Shown here piece after piece: positions 43,242-53,749 of a DNA stretch of 64,000 nt. A program made the translations under genes and the position numbers. The notes beneath the pieces are model-generated. The model had not been told where the DNA came from. It saw only the letters and a list, made by a program, of their open reading frames with translations, and ran no database searches. Origin of the DNA: Sphingopyxis sp. (GTDB taxonomy: Bacteria; Pseudomonadota; Alphaproteobacteria; Sphingomonadales; Sphingomonadaceae); contig JASBSJ010000065.1 in assembly GCA_030148985.1 (NCBI GenBank), forward strand, positions 146,550-210,549. The letters are read 5' to 3'. The number at the start of each line of letters is the position of its first letter. The first letter of the stretch is position 1.

Positions 43242-44471
43242 TCAGGGCAGCACGCGGCCTTCGTCGCGGCGCGGCATCGGCGCAACGAAGCGCAGAACGA
43301 GCGCCGAGAGCAGCAGCCAGCCCGCCGACGCAAGGATCGCATCGGGCAGCGACGTCAGATCGGCAACCGACCCGAGCGCATAGGCGCCGAGCGCCATCGC
43401 GCCAAAGGTTACCGCCTGGTAGATCGACAGGCAGCGGCCGAGGATGTCTTCGGGCGAACGCAATTGCATCGCGACGTTGAGCGTCGTCAGCGTCGATACC
43501 CACGCGCCGCCCGCGACGAAGGCGGCGATCATCAACGCGGGCAGGCTGGTGGTCAGTGCGACGGGCAGCATCGCGGCGGCAAAGATCAGCGAGGCGGCAG
43601 TCACCACGCGGTCGCTGCCCCAGCGGCGGCGCGCCGCACCGACCCACAGCGCGGCGAAAATCGAACCCGCGCCGAACGCGGCGAGGCCGAGGCCATAGAT
43701 GATTTCGGTGCCGTCCAGCCGGTCGCGGACGAGCGAGGGGAGCAGTGCCTGGAACCCCGCCGCGCCAAAGCCGAACGCGAACCCGCGGATCAGCACGCGG
43801 CGCACCGGATCCGAATGCGCGCAGAAGTGCAGTCCGGCGGCGATCGCGGACAGCATCGGTGTGCGGCGCGGCGGCACGGTTTCGGGACGCCAGCGGAGCA
43901 GCACGACGATCAGCGCGATAAAGCTGAGTGCGTTGAGGCCGAAGGCGGCGGCGGTGCCGACGATCGAGATCAGCAATCCGCCGAGCGCGGGCCCGACGCT
44001 GCGCGCAAGGTTGAAGGCGATCGTATTGAGCGCGATCGCCTGCGGCAGATCTTTCGGCCCGACCTGTATGCGCACCGAAGCCTGCCACGCCGGGCCATTG
44101 AGCGCGGTGCCGCAGCCGACCGCGAGCGTGAAGAAGAGCAGCGTCAGCGGGGTAATTGCGTCCAGATAGGTTGCCAGCGTCAAAGCCGCCGAGGCGATCA
44201 GCATTGCCGTCTGCGCCGCAAGCATCACTCGCCGCCGGTCGAAATTATCGGCGATGGCGCCTGCAAAAATGCCAAGCAGCATCACCGGGATCGTCGTTCC
44301 CGCCTGCACCAGCGCGATCAGGAGGTGCGAGTCGGTGAGGTCGGTCATCAGCCACGCCGCCGCGACCGACTGAACCATCGACCCCATGTTCGACGCAAGG
44401 TTAGCGATCCAGATCGCGCGGAATGCCGGGTAGCGAAAGGGCGCGAACGCGGAGGGCGGTTCAGGGCTCAC
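43242..44471 (-). CDS. Major facilitator superfamily transporter
   Basis: The 409-residue product has about 12 hydrophobic helices with the MFS loop motif FAGAIADNFDRRRVML after helix 2. The family layout resembles EntS-type exporters (MFS_3): FRAIWIANLASNMGSMVQSVAAAW. The second half contains GAAGFQALLPSLVRDRL and a relatively hydrophilic central loop near 200. Start is GTG 44471. It converges with the HxlR-type gene (4 bp apart) and diverges from guaB. Substrate is unknown; efflux is more likely than uptake. Confidence 0.85.
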   Translation of the reverse strand: MSPEPPSAFAPFRYPAFRAIWIANLASNMGSMVQSVAAAWLMTDLTDSHLLIALVQAGTTIPVMLLGIFAGAIADNFDRRRVMLAAQTAMLIASAALTLATYLDAITPLTLLFFTLAVGCGTALNGPAWQASVRIQVGPKDLPQAIALNTIAFNLARSVGPALGGLLISIVGTAAAFGLNALSFIALIVVLLRWRPETVPPRRTPMLSAIAAGLHFCAHSDPVRRVLIRGFAFGFGAAGFQALLPSLVRDRLDGTEIIYGLGLAAFGAGSIFAALWVGAARRRWGSDRVVTAASLIFAAAMLPVALTTSLPALMIAAFVAGGAWVSTLTTLNVAMQLRSPEDILGRCLSIYQAVTFGAMALGAYALGSVADLTSLPDAILASAGWLLLSALVLRFVAPMPRRDEGRVLP

Positions 44472-44522
44472 GGAACGCGCCTACTGGTCCCTCTTCAAGC
44501 CCGCAAGCCGGTCGTCGGATAA

Positions 44523-46127
<1,605 letters not shown>

Positions 46128-46155
46128 GGTGATGGGGCGTTCGTCCACTCCCTAT

Positions 46156-46271
46156 CCCCTCCCGCTTGCGGGAGGGGCAGCGAGACTTGCGAGCTTGCTC
46201 GCTAGTCGCAGCGGGATGGGCCGCCGAACCGTTGCTGGCCCACCCCAAACCCCTCCCGCAAGCGGGAGGGG
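46156..46271. repeat. Intergenic palindromic element, family 1 copy B
   Basis: A 116-bp element bounded by two reverse-complementary 22-bp hairpins (46156-46177 and 46250-46271), each built from CCCCTCCCGC and GCGGGAGGGG. Inside is the family stem GACT-GCGAGC / GCTCGC-AGTC at 46184-46207. It fills the guaB-rsmB-like gap, and the right hairpin ends 13 bp before the next start codon. Confidence 0.85.
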
Positions 46272-46283
46272 CTTTATCGCGCC

Positions 46284-47474
46284 ATGACCCCCGCCGCACG
46301 GATCCAGACCGCCATCGAAATCCTCGACGCCATTGCCGCCGCCGCGCGCGAGGGCGGGGCGCCTGCCGACGCAATCCTTGCCGACGCGATGCGCGCGCGC
46401 CGCTATGCGGGGTCGAAGGACCGCCGCGCGATCCGCGCGCTGGTGTATGATGCGATTCGCGCCGTGCGCTCGGCGCCCGAATCGGGCCGCGCGGCGATGC
46501 TCGCGCTTGCCGATGCGCAGCCCGACCTAGCCGCGCTGTTCGACGGTTCGGCTTATGGCCCCGCGCTGATCGCCGCCGACGAGCCGCGCGCTCAGACCGG
46601 GGTTGCCGCCCAGACGCTGATCGACCTCTTCGACCCGCTCGTTGGCGAGCATGAGCATGACGCGCTGCTGACACGCGCGCCGCTCGACCTTCGCGCCAAC
46701 CGGATCAAGGCGGCGGGCGGCGACCTCGCTGCGCTGTTTCCCGAAGGCGCGGCGATCCCCGGCGCGCCCGACGGGTGGCGCCTGCCGCCCGAAACTGCGG
46801 CGGTTCAGCACCCGGCCTATGCCGAAGGCGCGTTCGAGGTGCAGGACGCCGCAAGCCAATATGCGTCGGCAGCGCTGGGCGCCGCGCCCGGGCAGGCGAT
46901 CGTCGACCTTTGCGCCGGCGGCGGCGGCAAGACGCTTGCGATCGCCTCGCTGACCGCGAACGATGCGGACATCCTCGCCTGCGACACGAACCGCGCGCGG
47001 CTTCAGCAGCTTCCCCCACGCGCCGAACGGGCGGGCGCAACGCGCATCGAGACACGGCTGCTCAACCCGGGGCAGGAAAGCGCGATGCTGGCCGACTGGC
47101 AGGGGAGGGCGGATCGCGTCTTCGTTGACGCGCCCTGCTCGGGCAGCGGCACCTGGCGGCGCAGCCCCGAACTGCGCTGGCGACTCACCCCGGCGCGGCT
47201 CGAAAGCCATCTCGCCGACCAGGCAAAGCTGATCGACATCGCCGCCGATCTTGTGGCGCCCGGCGGCAAACTCCTTTATGCTGTCTGCTCGGTCATCGCG
47301 CGCGAGGGGCGGGCACAGGTGGATGATTTTCTGAACCGGAATCCGGGCTGGACGGCGGACGCGGGCTATCTTCCCGCGGGCATCGGGCGCGCAGCGGGCG
47401 GCGGTTTCCTGCTGACTCCGGCGCATGAAGGCTGCGACGGATTTTTTCTCGCACGGCTGACATCGCCATGTTAG
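46284..47474 (+). CDS. RsmB-like rRNA cytosine methyltransferase
   Basis: The 396-residue product is an RsmB/NOP2-family S-adenosylmethionine-dependent RNA m5C methyltransferase. An N-terminal NusB-like helical region (1-130) precedes the Rossmann domain: VDLCAGGGGKTLAIAS (SAM site), DAPCSGSGTWRRSPELRWR (catalytic Cys) and YAVCSVIAREG (second Cys of the TCSV type). Substrate is probably 16S rRNA. ATG 46284 is used; its only upstream ribosome-binding-like sequence, GGAGG, lies inside a hairpin of the family 1 element. The family is clear, the exact RNA target is not. Confidence 0.87.
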   Translation: MTPAARIQTAIEILDAIAAAAREGGAPADAILADAMRARRYAGSKDRRAIRALVYDAIRAVRSAPESGRAAMLALADAQPDLAALFDGSAYGPALIAADEPRAQTGVAAQTLIDLFDPLVGEHEHDALLTRAPLDLRANRIKAAGGDLAALFPEGAAIPGAPDGWRLPPETAAVQHPAYAEGAFEVQDAASQYASAALGAAPGQAIVDLCAGGGGKTLAIASLTANDADILACDTNRARLQQLPPRAERAGATRIETRLLNPGQESAMLADWQGRADRVFVDAPCSGSGTWRRSPELRWRLTPARLESHLADQAKLIDIAADLVAPGGKLLYAVCSVIAREGRAQVDDFLNRNPGWTADAGYLPAGIGRAAGGGFLLTPAHEGCDGFFLARLTSPC

Positions 47475-47506
47475 CATCCCCCTCAATCAAGCGATGGGAG
47501 AATGCG

Positions 47507-48037
47507 ATGCGCATCAGTTTACTGGCCATTGGCGCCGGTCTTGTCCTGGCCAGCCTGCCGACCGCCTCCGATGCCCAGCGTGCCGACAACGACATCCTCC
47601 CGCGCTCGATCGCGCTTCAGGCCGAGGGGCAGCAGGCGCAGGAAGCAGGCGACCTGAACCTTGCGATCGATTATTATGAATCGGCGCTCGCGGCCGATCC
47701 GCGCAATCGCTCGGCGATCATTGCGCTGGCGCAGGTGGCGCGCGCGCAGGGCCTGCCCGGCAAGGCGATCGGCCTGTATCGCGAGGCGCAGATCCTCGAA
47801 CCCAACGACATCGTCGCGCTGACCGGCGAGGGCGAAGCGCTCGCCGACAAGGGGGCGCTCGAACTGGCGCGCGAAAAGCTGGCCGAGGCGACGCGGGTGT
47901 GCAAGGGCCAATGCCCGCAGGTCGCGGCGCTGGAAAAGACGATCGCCTCGAGCGCGTCAAAGCGCGTGGTTGCCGCCGAAGCGCTGGTGCCGAAGCCGGT
48001 GGTCGCCACGGTGAAGCCTGCCAGCGGTCAGAATTGA
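47507..48037 (+). CDS. Exported TPR-repeat protein
   Basis: The 176-residue product has a signal peptide (MRISLLAIGAGLVLASLPTASDAQ) and about three TPR-like helix pairs: SIALQAEGQQAQEAGDLNLAIDYYESALAADP, RSAIIALAQVARAQGLPGKAIGLYREAQILEP, and ALTGEGEALADKGALELAREKL. Two cysteines (VCKGQC) lie close together. Start is ATG 47507, preceded by GGGAG; the frame extends 13 residues upstream without support. TPR domains mediate protein contacts; here probably in the periplasm. No partner can be named. Confidence 0.82.
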   Translation: MRISLLAIGAGLVLASLPTASDAQRADNDILPRSIALQAEGQQAQEAGDLNLAIDYYESALAADPRNRSAIIALAQVARAQGLPGKAIGLYREAQILEPNDIVALTGEGEALADKGALELAREKLAEATRVCKGQCPQVAALEKTIASSASKRVVAAEALVPKPVVATVKPASGQN

Positions 48038-48118
48038 TTCGCGCGCCTGCGAAGGGTGTGCTTGGCCCAAGTGAACTGGGAATGTCGGCTTTCGACCAAA
48101 AGCGGTCCTCTCAATTCT

Positions 48119-48221
48119 CGTCACCCTGAACTTGTTTCAGGGTCCATGGCCCATCGTCTCCCCAGTCGCAGCGCCGGATCAGAGGTCAGGCCATGGATGC
48201 TGAAACAAGTTCAGCATGACG
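48119..48221. repeat. Intergenic palindromic element, family 3
   Basis: A 103-bp element with 32-bp imperfect inverted arms (48119-48150 and 48190-48221). Each arm is itself a small hairpin: ACCCTGAA/TTCAGGGT on the left and ATGCTGAA/TTCAGCAT on the right. The two differ by paired substitutions that keep the local stem intact. It begins CGTCA and ends TGACG, like family 2. Confidence 0.8.
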
Positions 48222-48367
48222 GAGCTATAGGGCAGCTCACACCCCAAAGCCGACGTTCACCGCGAAAAAAAACGCTGTCCTACATGATCTGGCTATGCCA
48301 GCGTTCACCCCGCTCCTTCAATATGGACAAAAGCGATTGCCACCGCCGCCGATCGACAAATCGCATT

Positions 48368-48467
48368 AGGCTGACTTTTACTGACCTTTGAGAAAATTTC
48401 GCCGCGACCCCCTGAGCCATGGCGGCCGCGCAAGGCTGATCTTTCCTGACCTTTGGGGTGTTTCCGC
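48368..48467. repeat. Pair of imperfect 35-bp direct repeats
   Basis: AGGCTGACTTTTACTGACC at 48368 is matched by AGGCTGATCTTTCCTGACC at 48433, continuing to TTTCGC and TTTCCGC. Spacing is 65 bp. The stretch lies downstream of the rsmA stop and is otherwise gene-free. Apart from this and the element at 48119, the 48038-48514 gap shows only an A8 run near 48268. Confidence 0.55.
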
Positions 48468-48514
48468 AACCGCTTGCCACTGACTTCGCGGCGGCCAACC
48501 ACTTCCAACTCGGT

Positions 48515-49354
48515 TCAGCGACCCAGCGTACGCGCCAACGCGACCCACTCCGCCACGCTCACCGTTTCGGCGCGGCGCGTCGGGTCGATTCCCAACGCTT
48601 CGGCGGCGGCGACGGCACCCTCGACGCCCTTCAGGCTCTGCCGCAGCATCTTGCGGCGCTGGCCAAAGCCTTTTTCGGTAAGGCGCGACAGGAGGCGCGG
48701 GTCGATGCCTTCGGGTTGGTCGGCGGGCGTCACATGGACGATCGCCGACATGACCTTGGGCGGCGGAGTAAAGGCCGAACGATGCACCTTCATCGCGATC
48801 TTCGCATTTGCACGCCACTGCGCGAGCACGGCGAGCCGACCAAAAGCGTTGGTGTCGACCGGCGCGACGATGCGTTCGGCAACCTCCTGCTGAAACATCA
48901 GCGTCAGTGACAGCCAGCGCGGCGGCCACGCCGCGGGCTCAAGCCAGCGCGTGAACAGCGCCGTGCCGACATTATAGGGCAGGTTGGCGACGATATGATA
49001 AGGCGCGCCGCCGGTCAGCGCATCGACATCGACTGCCATCGCGTCGTCGGCGATGACGTCAAGCTGCCCCGGAAAGGCCTCCGCCAGCTCGGCGAGCAGG
49101 GGCAGGCAGCGGTCGTCGCGCTCGACCGCGATGACCTTGGCTCCCGCGCGGAGTAGCGCGCGCGTTAGACCGCCCGGACCGGGGCCGACCTCGAACACCG
49201 TCGCGCCGTCGAGGTTTCCGGGGATCGCGGCGATGCGATCGAGCAATTGTTCGTCGAACAGGAAATTCTGCCCCAGCGCCTTGCTGGCCGACAAACCGTG
49301 GACGCGCACCGTTTCGCGCAGCGGCGGCAGCGGAGTCCGGACCGGGGTGGTCAC
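48515..49354 (-). CDS. rsmA: 16S rRNA dimethyladenosine transferase
   Basis: The 279-residue product methylates two adenines near the 3' end of 16S rRNA. It has KALGQNFLFDEQLLDRI, VFEVGPGPGGLTRALL (SAM site), DDRCLPLL, and the catalytic NLPYNVGT (NLPY). The C-terminal helical domain (about 215-279) is present. Start is GTG 49354, overlapping the pdxA stop as GTGA. It is the third gene of surA-pdxA-rsmA; lptD, usually at the head of this group, is not here. Confidence 0.96.
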   Translation of the reverse strand: MTTPVRTPLPPLRETVRVHGLSASKALGQNFLFDEQLLDRIAAIPGNLDGATVFEVGPGPGGLTRALLRAGAKVIAVERDDRCLPLLAELAEAFPGQLDVIADDAMAVDVDALTGGAPYHIVANLPYNVGTALFTRWLEPAAWPPRWLSLTLMFQQEVAERIVAPVDTNAFGRLAVLAQWRANAKIAMKVHRSAFTPPPKVMSAIVHVTPADQPEGIDPRLLSRLTEKGFGQRRKMLRQSLKGVEGAVAAAEALGIDPTRRAETVSVAEWVALARTLGR

Positions 49355-50370
49355 TTTGCCGGGGCGCAGTGGCGTTCGCGCGCCGCGGCCATGCGCGCGG
49401 CCATTGCGATCGCGGCGATCGTCGGGCCGGGGTCGGCCTGCCCCGTGCCCGCGATATTGAACGCCGTGCCATGGTCGGGCGAGGTGCGGATGATCGGCAG
49501 CCCCAGCGTCAGATTGACGCCGTCGTGGAAATGCAGCGCCTTGAACGGCGCCAGCGCCTGATCGTGATAACAGCAGAGCAGCGCGTCGTAGCGATCGCGA
49601 ATAGCAGGGGCAAAGAGCGCATCGGCGGCGAGGGGACCATCGACAATGAGGCCCTCGTCCGCCAGCTGCGCGACCGCGGGCTGCATGATGCGGATTTCCT
49701 CGTCGCCGAGCTGTCCGCTCTCCCCGGCATGGGGGTTCAGCCCCGCGAGCGCGATCCGCGGCGTCTCGATGCCGAAATCGCGGCGCAGCCCGCGCGCGAC
49801 GATCCGCGCCTTGGCGACGATGAGGTCGCTCGTCAGCCGCTCGGGAACCTCGGCAAGCGGAATATGCACCGTCAGCGGCACGACGCGCAAGGACGGCCCC
49901 GCGAGCATCATGACCGCGTTGGTCGCGGTCACGCCGCAGCGTTCGGCGATGAATTCGGTCTGTCCGGGGTGCGTATAGCCAATGCCGTGCAGTGCATGTT
50001 TCGAGACGGAGCCGGTGACGAGTGCGGCGCTCGCCTGATTGCGCGTCAGCCCAATGCCCGTTTCCAGCGCGTGCAGCGCACAGGTCGCCCCGGCTGCCGT
50101 CGGCGAGCCGGGGGTCAGCGGGCCGCTGTTTTCAAGATGCCAGACGGGCAGTGCCCCGGCAAAGGTGCGGCCTACTTCGTCCATGTCGCCGACGCGTGCG
50201 ACCGGGCCGTCCCAGACCGCCTCGATCGCAGCGATGTCGCCGATGGCGACGAAGGGCGGCAGATCATGGTCGCGGCGCGCGGCCCAGGCGCGCGCGGTCA
50301 CTTCGGGGCCGACGCCCGCCGGGTCGCCCATGGTGACCGCGATCGGGCGCCGATAGTCACGCATCGGCAT
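49351..50370 (-). CDS. pdxA: 4-hydroxythreonine-4-phosphate dehydrogenase
   Basis: The 339-residue product acts in pyridoxal-phosphate synthesis, oxidising 4-phosphohydroxy-threonine. Visible: TMGDPAGVGPEV, GYTHPGQTEFIAERCG (metal-binding His), GLNPHAGESGQLGDEE, CYHDQALAPFKAL and the TSPDHGTAFNIAG C-terminal motif. Two adjacent starts are possible (ATG 50370, overlapping the surA stop, or 50364). It is coupled to surA and rsmA at both ends. Confidence 0.96.
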   Translation of the reverse strand: MPMRDYRRPIAVTMGDPAGVGPEVTARAWAARRDHDLPPFVAIGDIAAIEAVWDGPVARVGDMDEVGRTFAGALPVWHLENSGPLTPGSPTAAGATCALHALETGIGLTRNQASAALVTGSVSKHALHGIGYTHPGQTEFIAERCGVTATNAVMMLAGPSLRVVPLTVHIPLAEVPERLTSDLIVAKARIVARGLRRDFGIETPRIALAGLNPHAGESGQLGDEEIRIMQPAVAQLADEGLIVDGPLAADALFAPAIRDRYDALLCCYHDQALAPFKALHFHDGVNLTLGLPIIRTSPDHGTAFNIAGTGQADPGPTIAAIAMAARMAAARERHCAPAK

Positions 50371-51710
50371 CAGCTATATTCGATCACCGCGTCGCGGCGC
50401 AGGTCGCGCAAATAGCGCTGGGCCCGCTTGTTGACCTTGTCCTCCAGCAGCTTTGCCTCGATCTGCTCGAGGTTCGGCGCGGTCGCTGTCTCCGGCATGT
50501 CGCGGCCGCAGAGCACGAGGACGCTGACGCCTTCGTTCGCGGCACCGAAAGGCTGCGTCGTCTGGCCAATCTGCAGATTGACCAGCGTCGACTGAAGCGG
50601 AGCGGGTAACGCGCGCATCGCGATATTATCGCGCGATACGACGCTGGCACCCAATTGCTGCGCCACCGCGTCGGCAGCGCCACAACCGGCGATCGTTCGC
50701 GTCGCCTGGGCAAATTGGGCGGCGAGTTCGGATGCGCGCGCCTCGGTCGTTCCTTCCGGGAAATCGAGCGAAATCTGCTTCAGACTGAGCACCGCATCGC
50801 GCGGGTCGGCGGTGAGAACCTGCCGCCGGTCGATCAGCAACATGATCGAGACGCCGCCGGGCACTTCGATCGGTCCGACGAGCTGACCGGGCTGCATCTG
50901 CATGGCGGCTTCGCCCATCGATCCGGGAAGCTGCGCCGCCTTGACCCAGCCGAGGTCGCCGCCGACGACCGCGGTCGAAGCCTCGGAAAACTGGCGCGCA
51001 TAGGCGGCAAAGCTGCCACCGGCCTGCAGTGCCTGAATGATTTTCCGGGCGTTTTCGGTGACCGCGGCGATATTGTCGGGGGTCGCGGACAGATAGATTT
51101 CGCCGAGGTGGAATTCGTCCTGGCCTTTTGAGGCTTCCATCTGCTTGACGATAAGGTCGACCTCTTCGGTCGAAACGTTGGTCGTCGACTGGATGTTGCG
51201 CGACAGCAGCCGGTCCCACGCAAATTCGCCGCGGATCTGTTGCTTCACCGCGGCCGCCGACGACCCTTTCGACGCCAGATAGGCCGTGAACTGTTCGGGC
51301 GTCTGCTTGAAGCGCGTGGCAAGGCGAGCGAATTGGTCGTTGACGACATTTTCGTCGATCGTGATGTCGGCGGCGCGCGCTTCCTGGATCTGCAATTTTT
51401 CGTCGATCAGGTTACTGAACACCTGGTTGCGCAGCCGCTGTTCTTCTTCCGGCGGCAGTTCGACATCATTGTTGGCGATGCGGATCAGCGCCATCCGCTG
51501 CTCGATGTCGGTCGCGGTGATGATCTCGCCATTGACCGTCGCCGACGGGCGATAGACATTGGACTGATTGTCACCGTAAAGCTGGACATTGCCCGGAATA
51601 TTCAGGCTGGTCGTCGGCACTTCGGCGTCGGCGACGGTCTGCGCGAGCACCGGGGTCACTCCGGCGGTCGCCAGTGCGATCAGGCCGGTCATGGTCGAAA
51701 ATTTGGTCAT
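50370..51710 (-). CDS. surA: Peptidyl-prolyl isomerase / outer-membrane chaperone SurA
   Basis: The 446-residue product is a periplasmic chaperone for outer-membrane proteins. It has a signal peptide (MTKFSTMTGLIALATAGVTPVLAQ), an N-terminal SurA helical domain (YRPSATVNGEIITATDIEQRMAL, LRNQVFSNLIDEKLQIQEA), and a parvulin domain (EFHLGEIYLSATP, GGDLGWVKAAQLPG, PGQLVGPIEVPGGV). Start is ATG 51710 (GGGTAAAG upstream); the long frame beyond has no domain. Followed by pdxA and rsmA with overlapping stops. Confidence 0.93.
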   Translation of the reverse strand: MTKFSTMTGLIALATAGVTPVLAQTVADAEVPTTSLNIPGNVQLYGDNQSNVYRPSATVNGEIITATDIEQRMALIRIANNDVELPPEEEQRLRNQVFSNLIDEKLQIQEARAADITIDENVVNDQFARLATRFKQTPEQFTAYLASKGSSAAAVKQQIRGEFAWDRLLSRNIQSTTNVSTEEVDLIVKQMEASKGQDEFHLGEIYLSATPDNIAAVTENARKIIQALQAGGSFAAYARQFSEASTAVVGGDLGWVKAAQLPGSMGEAAMQMQPGQLVGPIEVPGGVSIMLLIDRRQVLTADPRDAVLSLKQISLDFPEGTTEARASELAAQFAQATRTIAGCGAADAVAQQLGASVVSRDNIAMRALPAPLQSTLVNLQIGQTTQPFGAANEGVSVLVLCGRDMPETATAPNLEQIEAKLLEDKVNKRAQRYLRDLRRDAVIEYS

Positions 51711-51847
51711 CTTTACCCTATTCGAGAAGGTCCGGACGCTCCGTATCAGCGGAAACGCCCGATGGTCCAGCGCAATCCGCCATTGGAGCCATTTGTAATC
51801 CGCCGATAGCCGGGCGACGCTGAACCTAGGCTGAGCGGTGCGGGGTG

Positions 51848-53104
51848 TCAGACGCAATCGAGCGACGCCGCGATCGCGTCCCATACCTGTCCCAGTTCCT
51901 GCGCGTCGGTGCAATAAGGCGGCATCACATAGATGGTGTTGCCGAGCGGGCGGAGGAGGACGCCGCGATCGCGGTAAAAGGCCGACAGCCGCGGGGTGAG
52001 GCTGGAAAGATAGCCCGCATCGGGCACCACCACGTCGAGCGCGGCGATTGTGCCGAGGCGCCGGGGATTGCCGACGCGCGGATCGTGCGAAAGGATGGCG
52101 AGGTGCGCGGCCTGTGCTTCGGCCAGCGTGTCGATGCGCTGCTGCACCGGTTCGTCGCGCCAGATGGCGAGGTTCGCGTTCGCCGCGGCGCAGGCGATGG
52201 GGTTCGCGGTATAGCTCGACGAATGATAAAAGGTTTTGCTGCGGTCGGTGGAAAGATGCGCGGCGAAAACCGGCTCGATACAGAGCGTCACCGCGAGCGG
52301 GAGCGATCCGCCGGTCAATCCTTTCGACAGGCAGAGGATGTCGGGGATGACGCCCGCCTGATCGCATGCGAAGCGCGTGCCGGTGCGGCCCCAGCCGTTC
52401 ATCACCTCATCGACGATGAACAGGACTCCATGGCGCGCGCAAATAGCCCGCATCTCAGCGAGCACCCATGCGGGGTAGATGAGCATACCGCCCGCGCCGA
52501 GGATGAGCGGTTCGACGATGAAAGCGGCAGGCTTGGCTTTGCAAGCGGCCTCAAGTGCGTCGAGCGTCGTCTGCTCCATACCTTCGTGCGGGAAGGGGAT
52601 CGAGTCGACGTCGAACAGCAGCGGCTGCCAGGCACGGTTATAGACGCCGCGTTCGCCAACCGACATCGTCCCGATCGTATCGCCATGATAGCCATGTTCG
52701 AGCACGAGGATCCGGCTTCGCGCTTCGCCAATGTTGAACCAGTAACCCAGTGCCATTTTCAGTGCGACCTCGACGCTCGTCGATCCCGAATCCGAAAAGA
52801 AGACACGGGTGAGCGGATCGGGCGTGATGTGGGTCAGCTCGGCAGCGAGGGCTTCGGCCGGTTCGTGCGTCCAGCCGGCGAAGATGATCTGGTCGAGCTT
52901 TTCCGCCTGCTCGCGGATGGCCGCCATGATGCGCGGGTGCGCGTGACCGTGGGTGGTGACCCACCAACTCGATATGCCGTCGATCCAGCTGTTGCCGTCC
53001 GCACCGTAAAGTTTGGAGCCCTTCGCATGGTTGATCAGTGGGATCGCGTCGCCGAGACCGTGCTGGGTGAAGGGGTGCCAGACGGGGGATTGGTTTGTGG
53101 TCAT
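51848..53104 (-). CDS. bioA: Adenosylmethionine-8-amino-7-oxononanoate aminotransferase
   Basis: The 418-residue product is a class-III aminotransferase of the biotin pathway, converting KAPA to DAPA with S-adenosylmethionine as amino donor. Visible: WHPFTQHGLGDAIPL, VFFSDSGSTSVEVALKMALGYW, a PLP-binding lysine in CLSKGLTGGSLPLA, and HSSSYTANPIACAAANANL. Third gene of a bioF-bioD-bioA run, 36 bp after bioD. bioB and bioC are not in this window. Confidence 0.95.
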   Translation of the reverse strand: MTTNQSPVWHPFTQHGLGDAIPLINHAKGSKLYGADGNSWIDGISSWWVTTHGHAHPRIMAAIREQAEKLDQIIFAGWTHEPAEALAAELTHITPDPLTRVFFSDSGSTSVEVALKMALGYWFNIGEARSRILVLEHGYHGDTIGTMSVGERGVYNRAWQPLLFDVDSIPFPHEGMEQTTLDALEAACKAKPAAFIVEPLILGAGGMLIYPAWVLAEMRAICARHGVLFIVDEVMNGWGRTGTRFACDQAGVIPDILCLSKGLTGGSLPLAVTLCIEPVFAAHLSTDRSKTFYHSSSYTANPIACAAANANLAIWRDEPVQQRIDTLAEAQAAHLAILSHDPRVGNPRRLGTIAALDVVVPDAGYLSSLTPRLSAFYRDRGVLLRPLGNTIYVMPPYCTDAQELGQVWDAIAASLDCV

Positions 53105-53140
53105 GCACCGCCTTACTCAATTTCGCCGGGATGATGATAG

Positions 53141-53749
53141 TTACTGAAAGTCCGTCAATTCAAAGCCGGCAGCAAAGGCCGCCGCGAGTTCGTCCGGTGT
53201 CAGCGGATCGATGATCGGCAGGCGGCCCAAGCGGCGGACGTCGCCGATTTCCGCGATGATGGTCTCGCTGTCTTCTACCGCGTCGCCCAGGAACACGATA
53301 CCGTGGATCGGCACGCCGCGGGACCGGAGTGCCTCGATCGTCAGCAGGCTGTGGTTGATCGTGCCGAGCGCAGTGCGCGCGCAGACGATCACCGGGATTT
53401 GCCACCGCGCGAAAAGGTCGGCGTAAAGGGTCGTACGCGTGACGGGAACCAGCGCACCGCCGGCCCCCTCGGTGATGAGGTCGCCAGGGGGCGGTGTGAG
53501 CGCGTCCACGTCGATGTTGACGCCGTCAATTTCGGCGGCGCGATGCGGTGAGGCGGGGGTAACGAGGCGGTAGGCTTCCGGCACCACCGGCACGCCGGCG
53601 AGGCGCGCGACGGCTTCGCTGTCGGTTTCTTCTTCAAGGCCTGACTGAACAGGTTTCCAATAAGGCGTCCGCGTCGCAGCCGCCAGTGCCGCCGAAAAGA
53701 TGGTTTTTCCGATTCCGGTATCGGTGCCGGTGACGACGAAACGCGTCAT
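53141..53749 (-). CDS. bioD: Dethiobiotin synthetase
   Basis: The 202-residue product closes the ureido ring of dethiobiotin from DAPA, CO2 and ATP. P-loop [27 protein letters not shown], and [13 protein letters not shown] are diagnostic. The ATG overlaps the bioF stop (ATGA); a frame extension upstream runs antisense-like through bioF and is not used. Slightly short for the family but complete. Confidence 0.94.
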   Translation of the reverse strand: MTRFVVTGTDTGIGKTIFSAALAAATRTPYWKPVQSGLEEETDSEAVARLAGVPVVPEAYRLVTPASPHRAAEIDGVNIDVDALTPPPGDLITEGAGGALVPVTRTTLYADLFARWQIPVIVCARTALGTINHSLLTIEALRSRGVPIHGIVFLGDAVEDSETIIAEIGDVRRLGRLPIIDPLTPDELAAAFAAGFELTDFQ

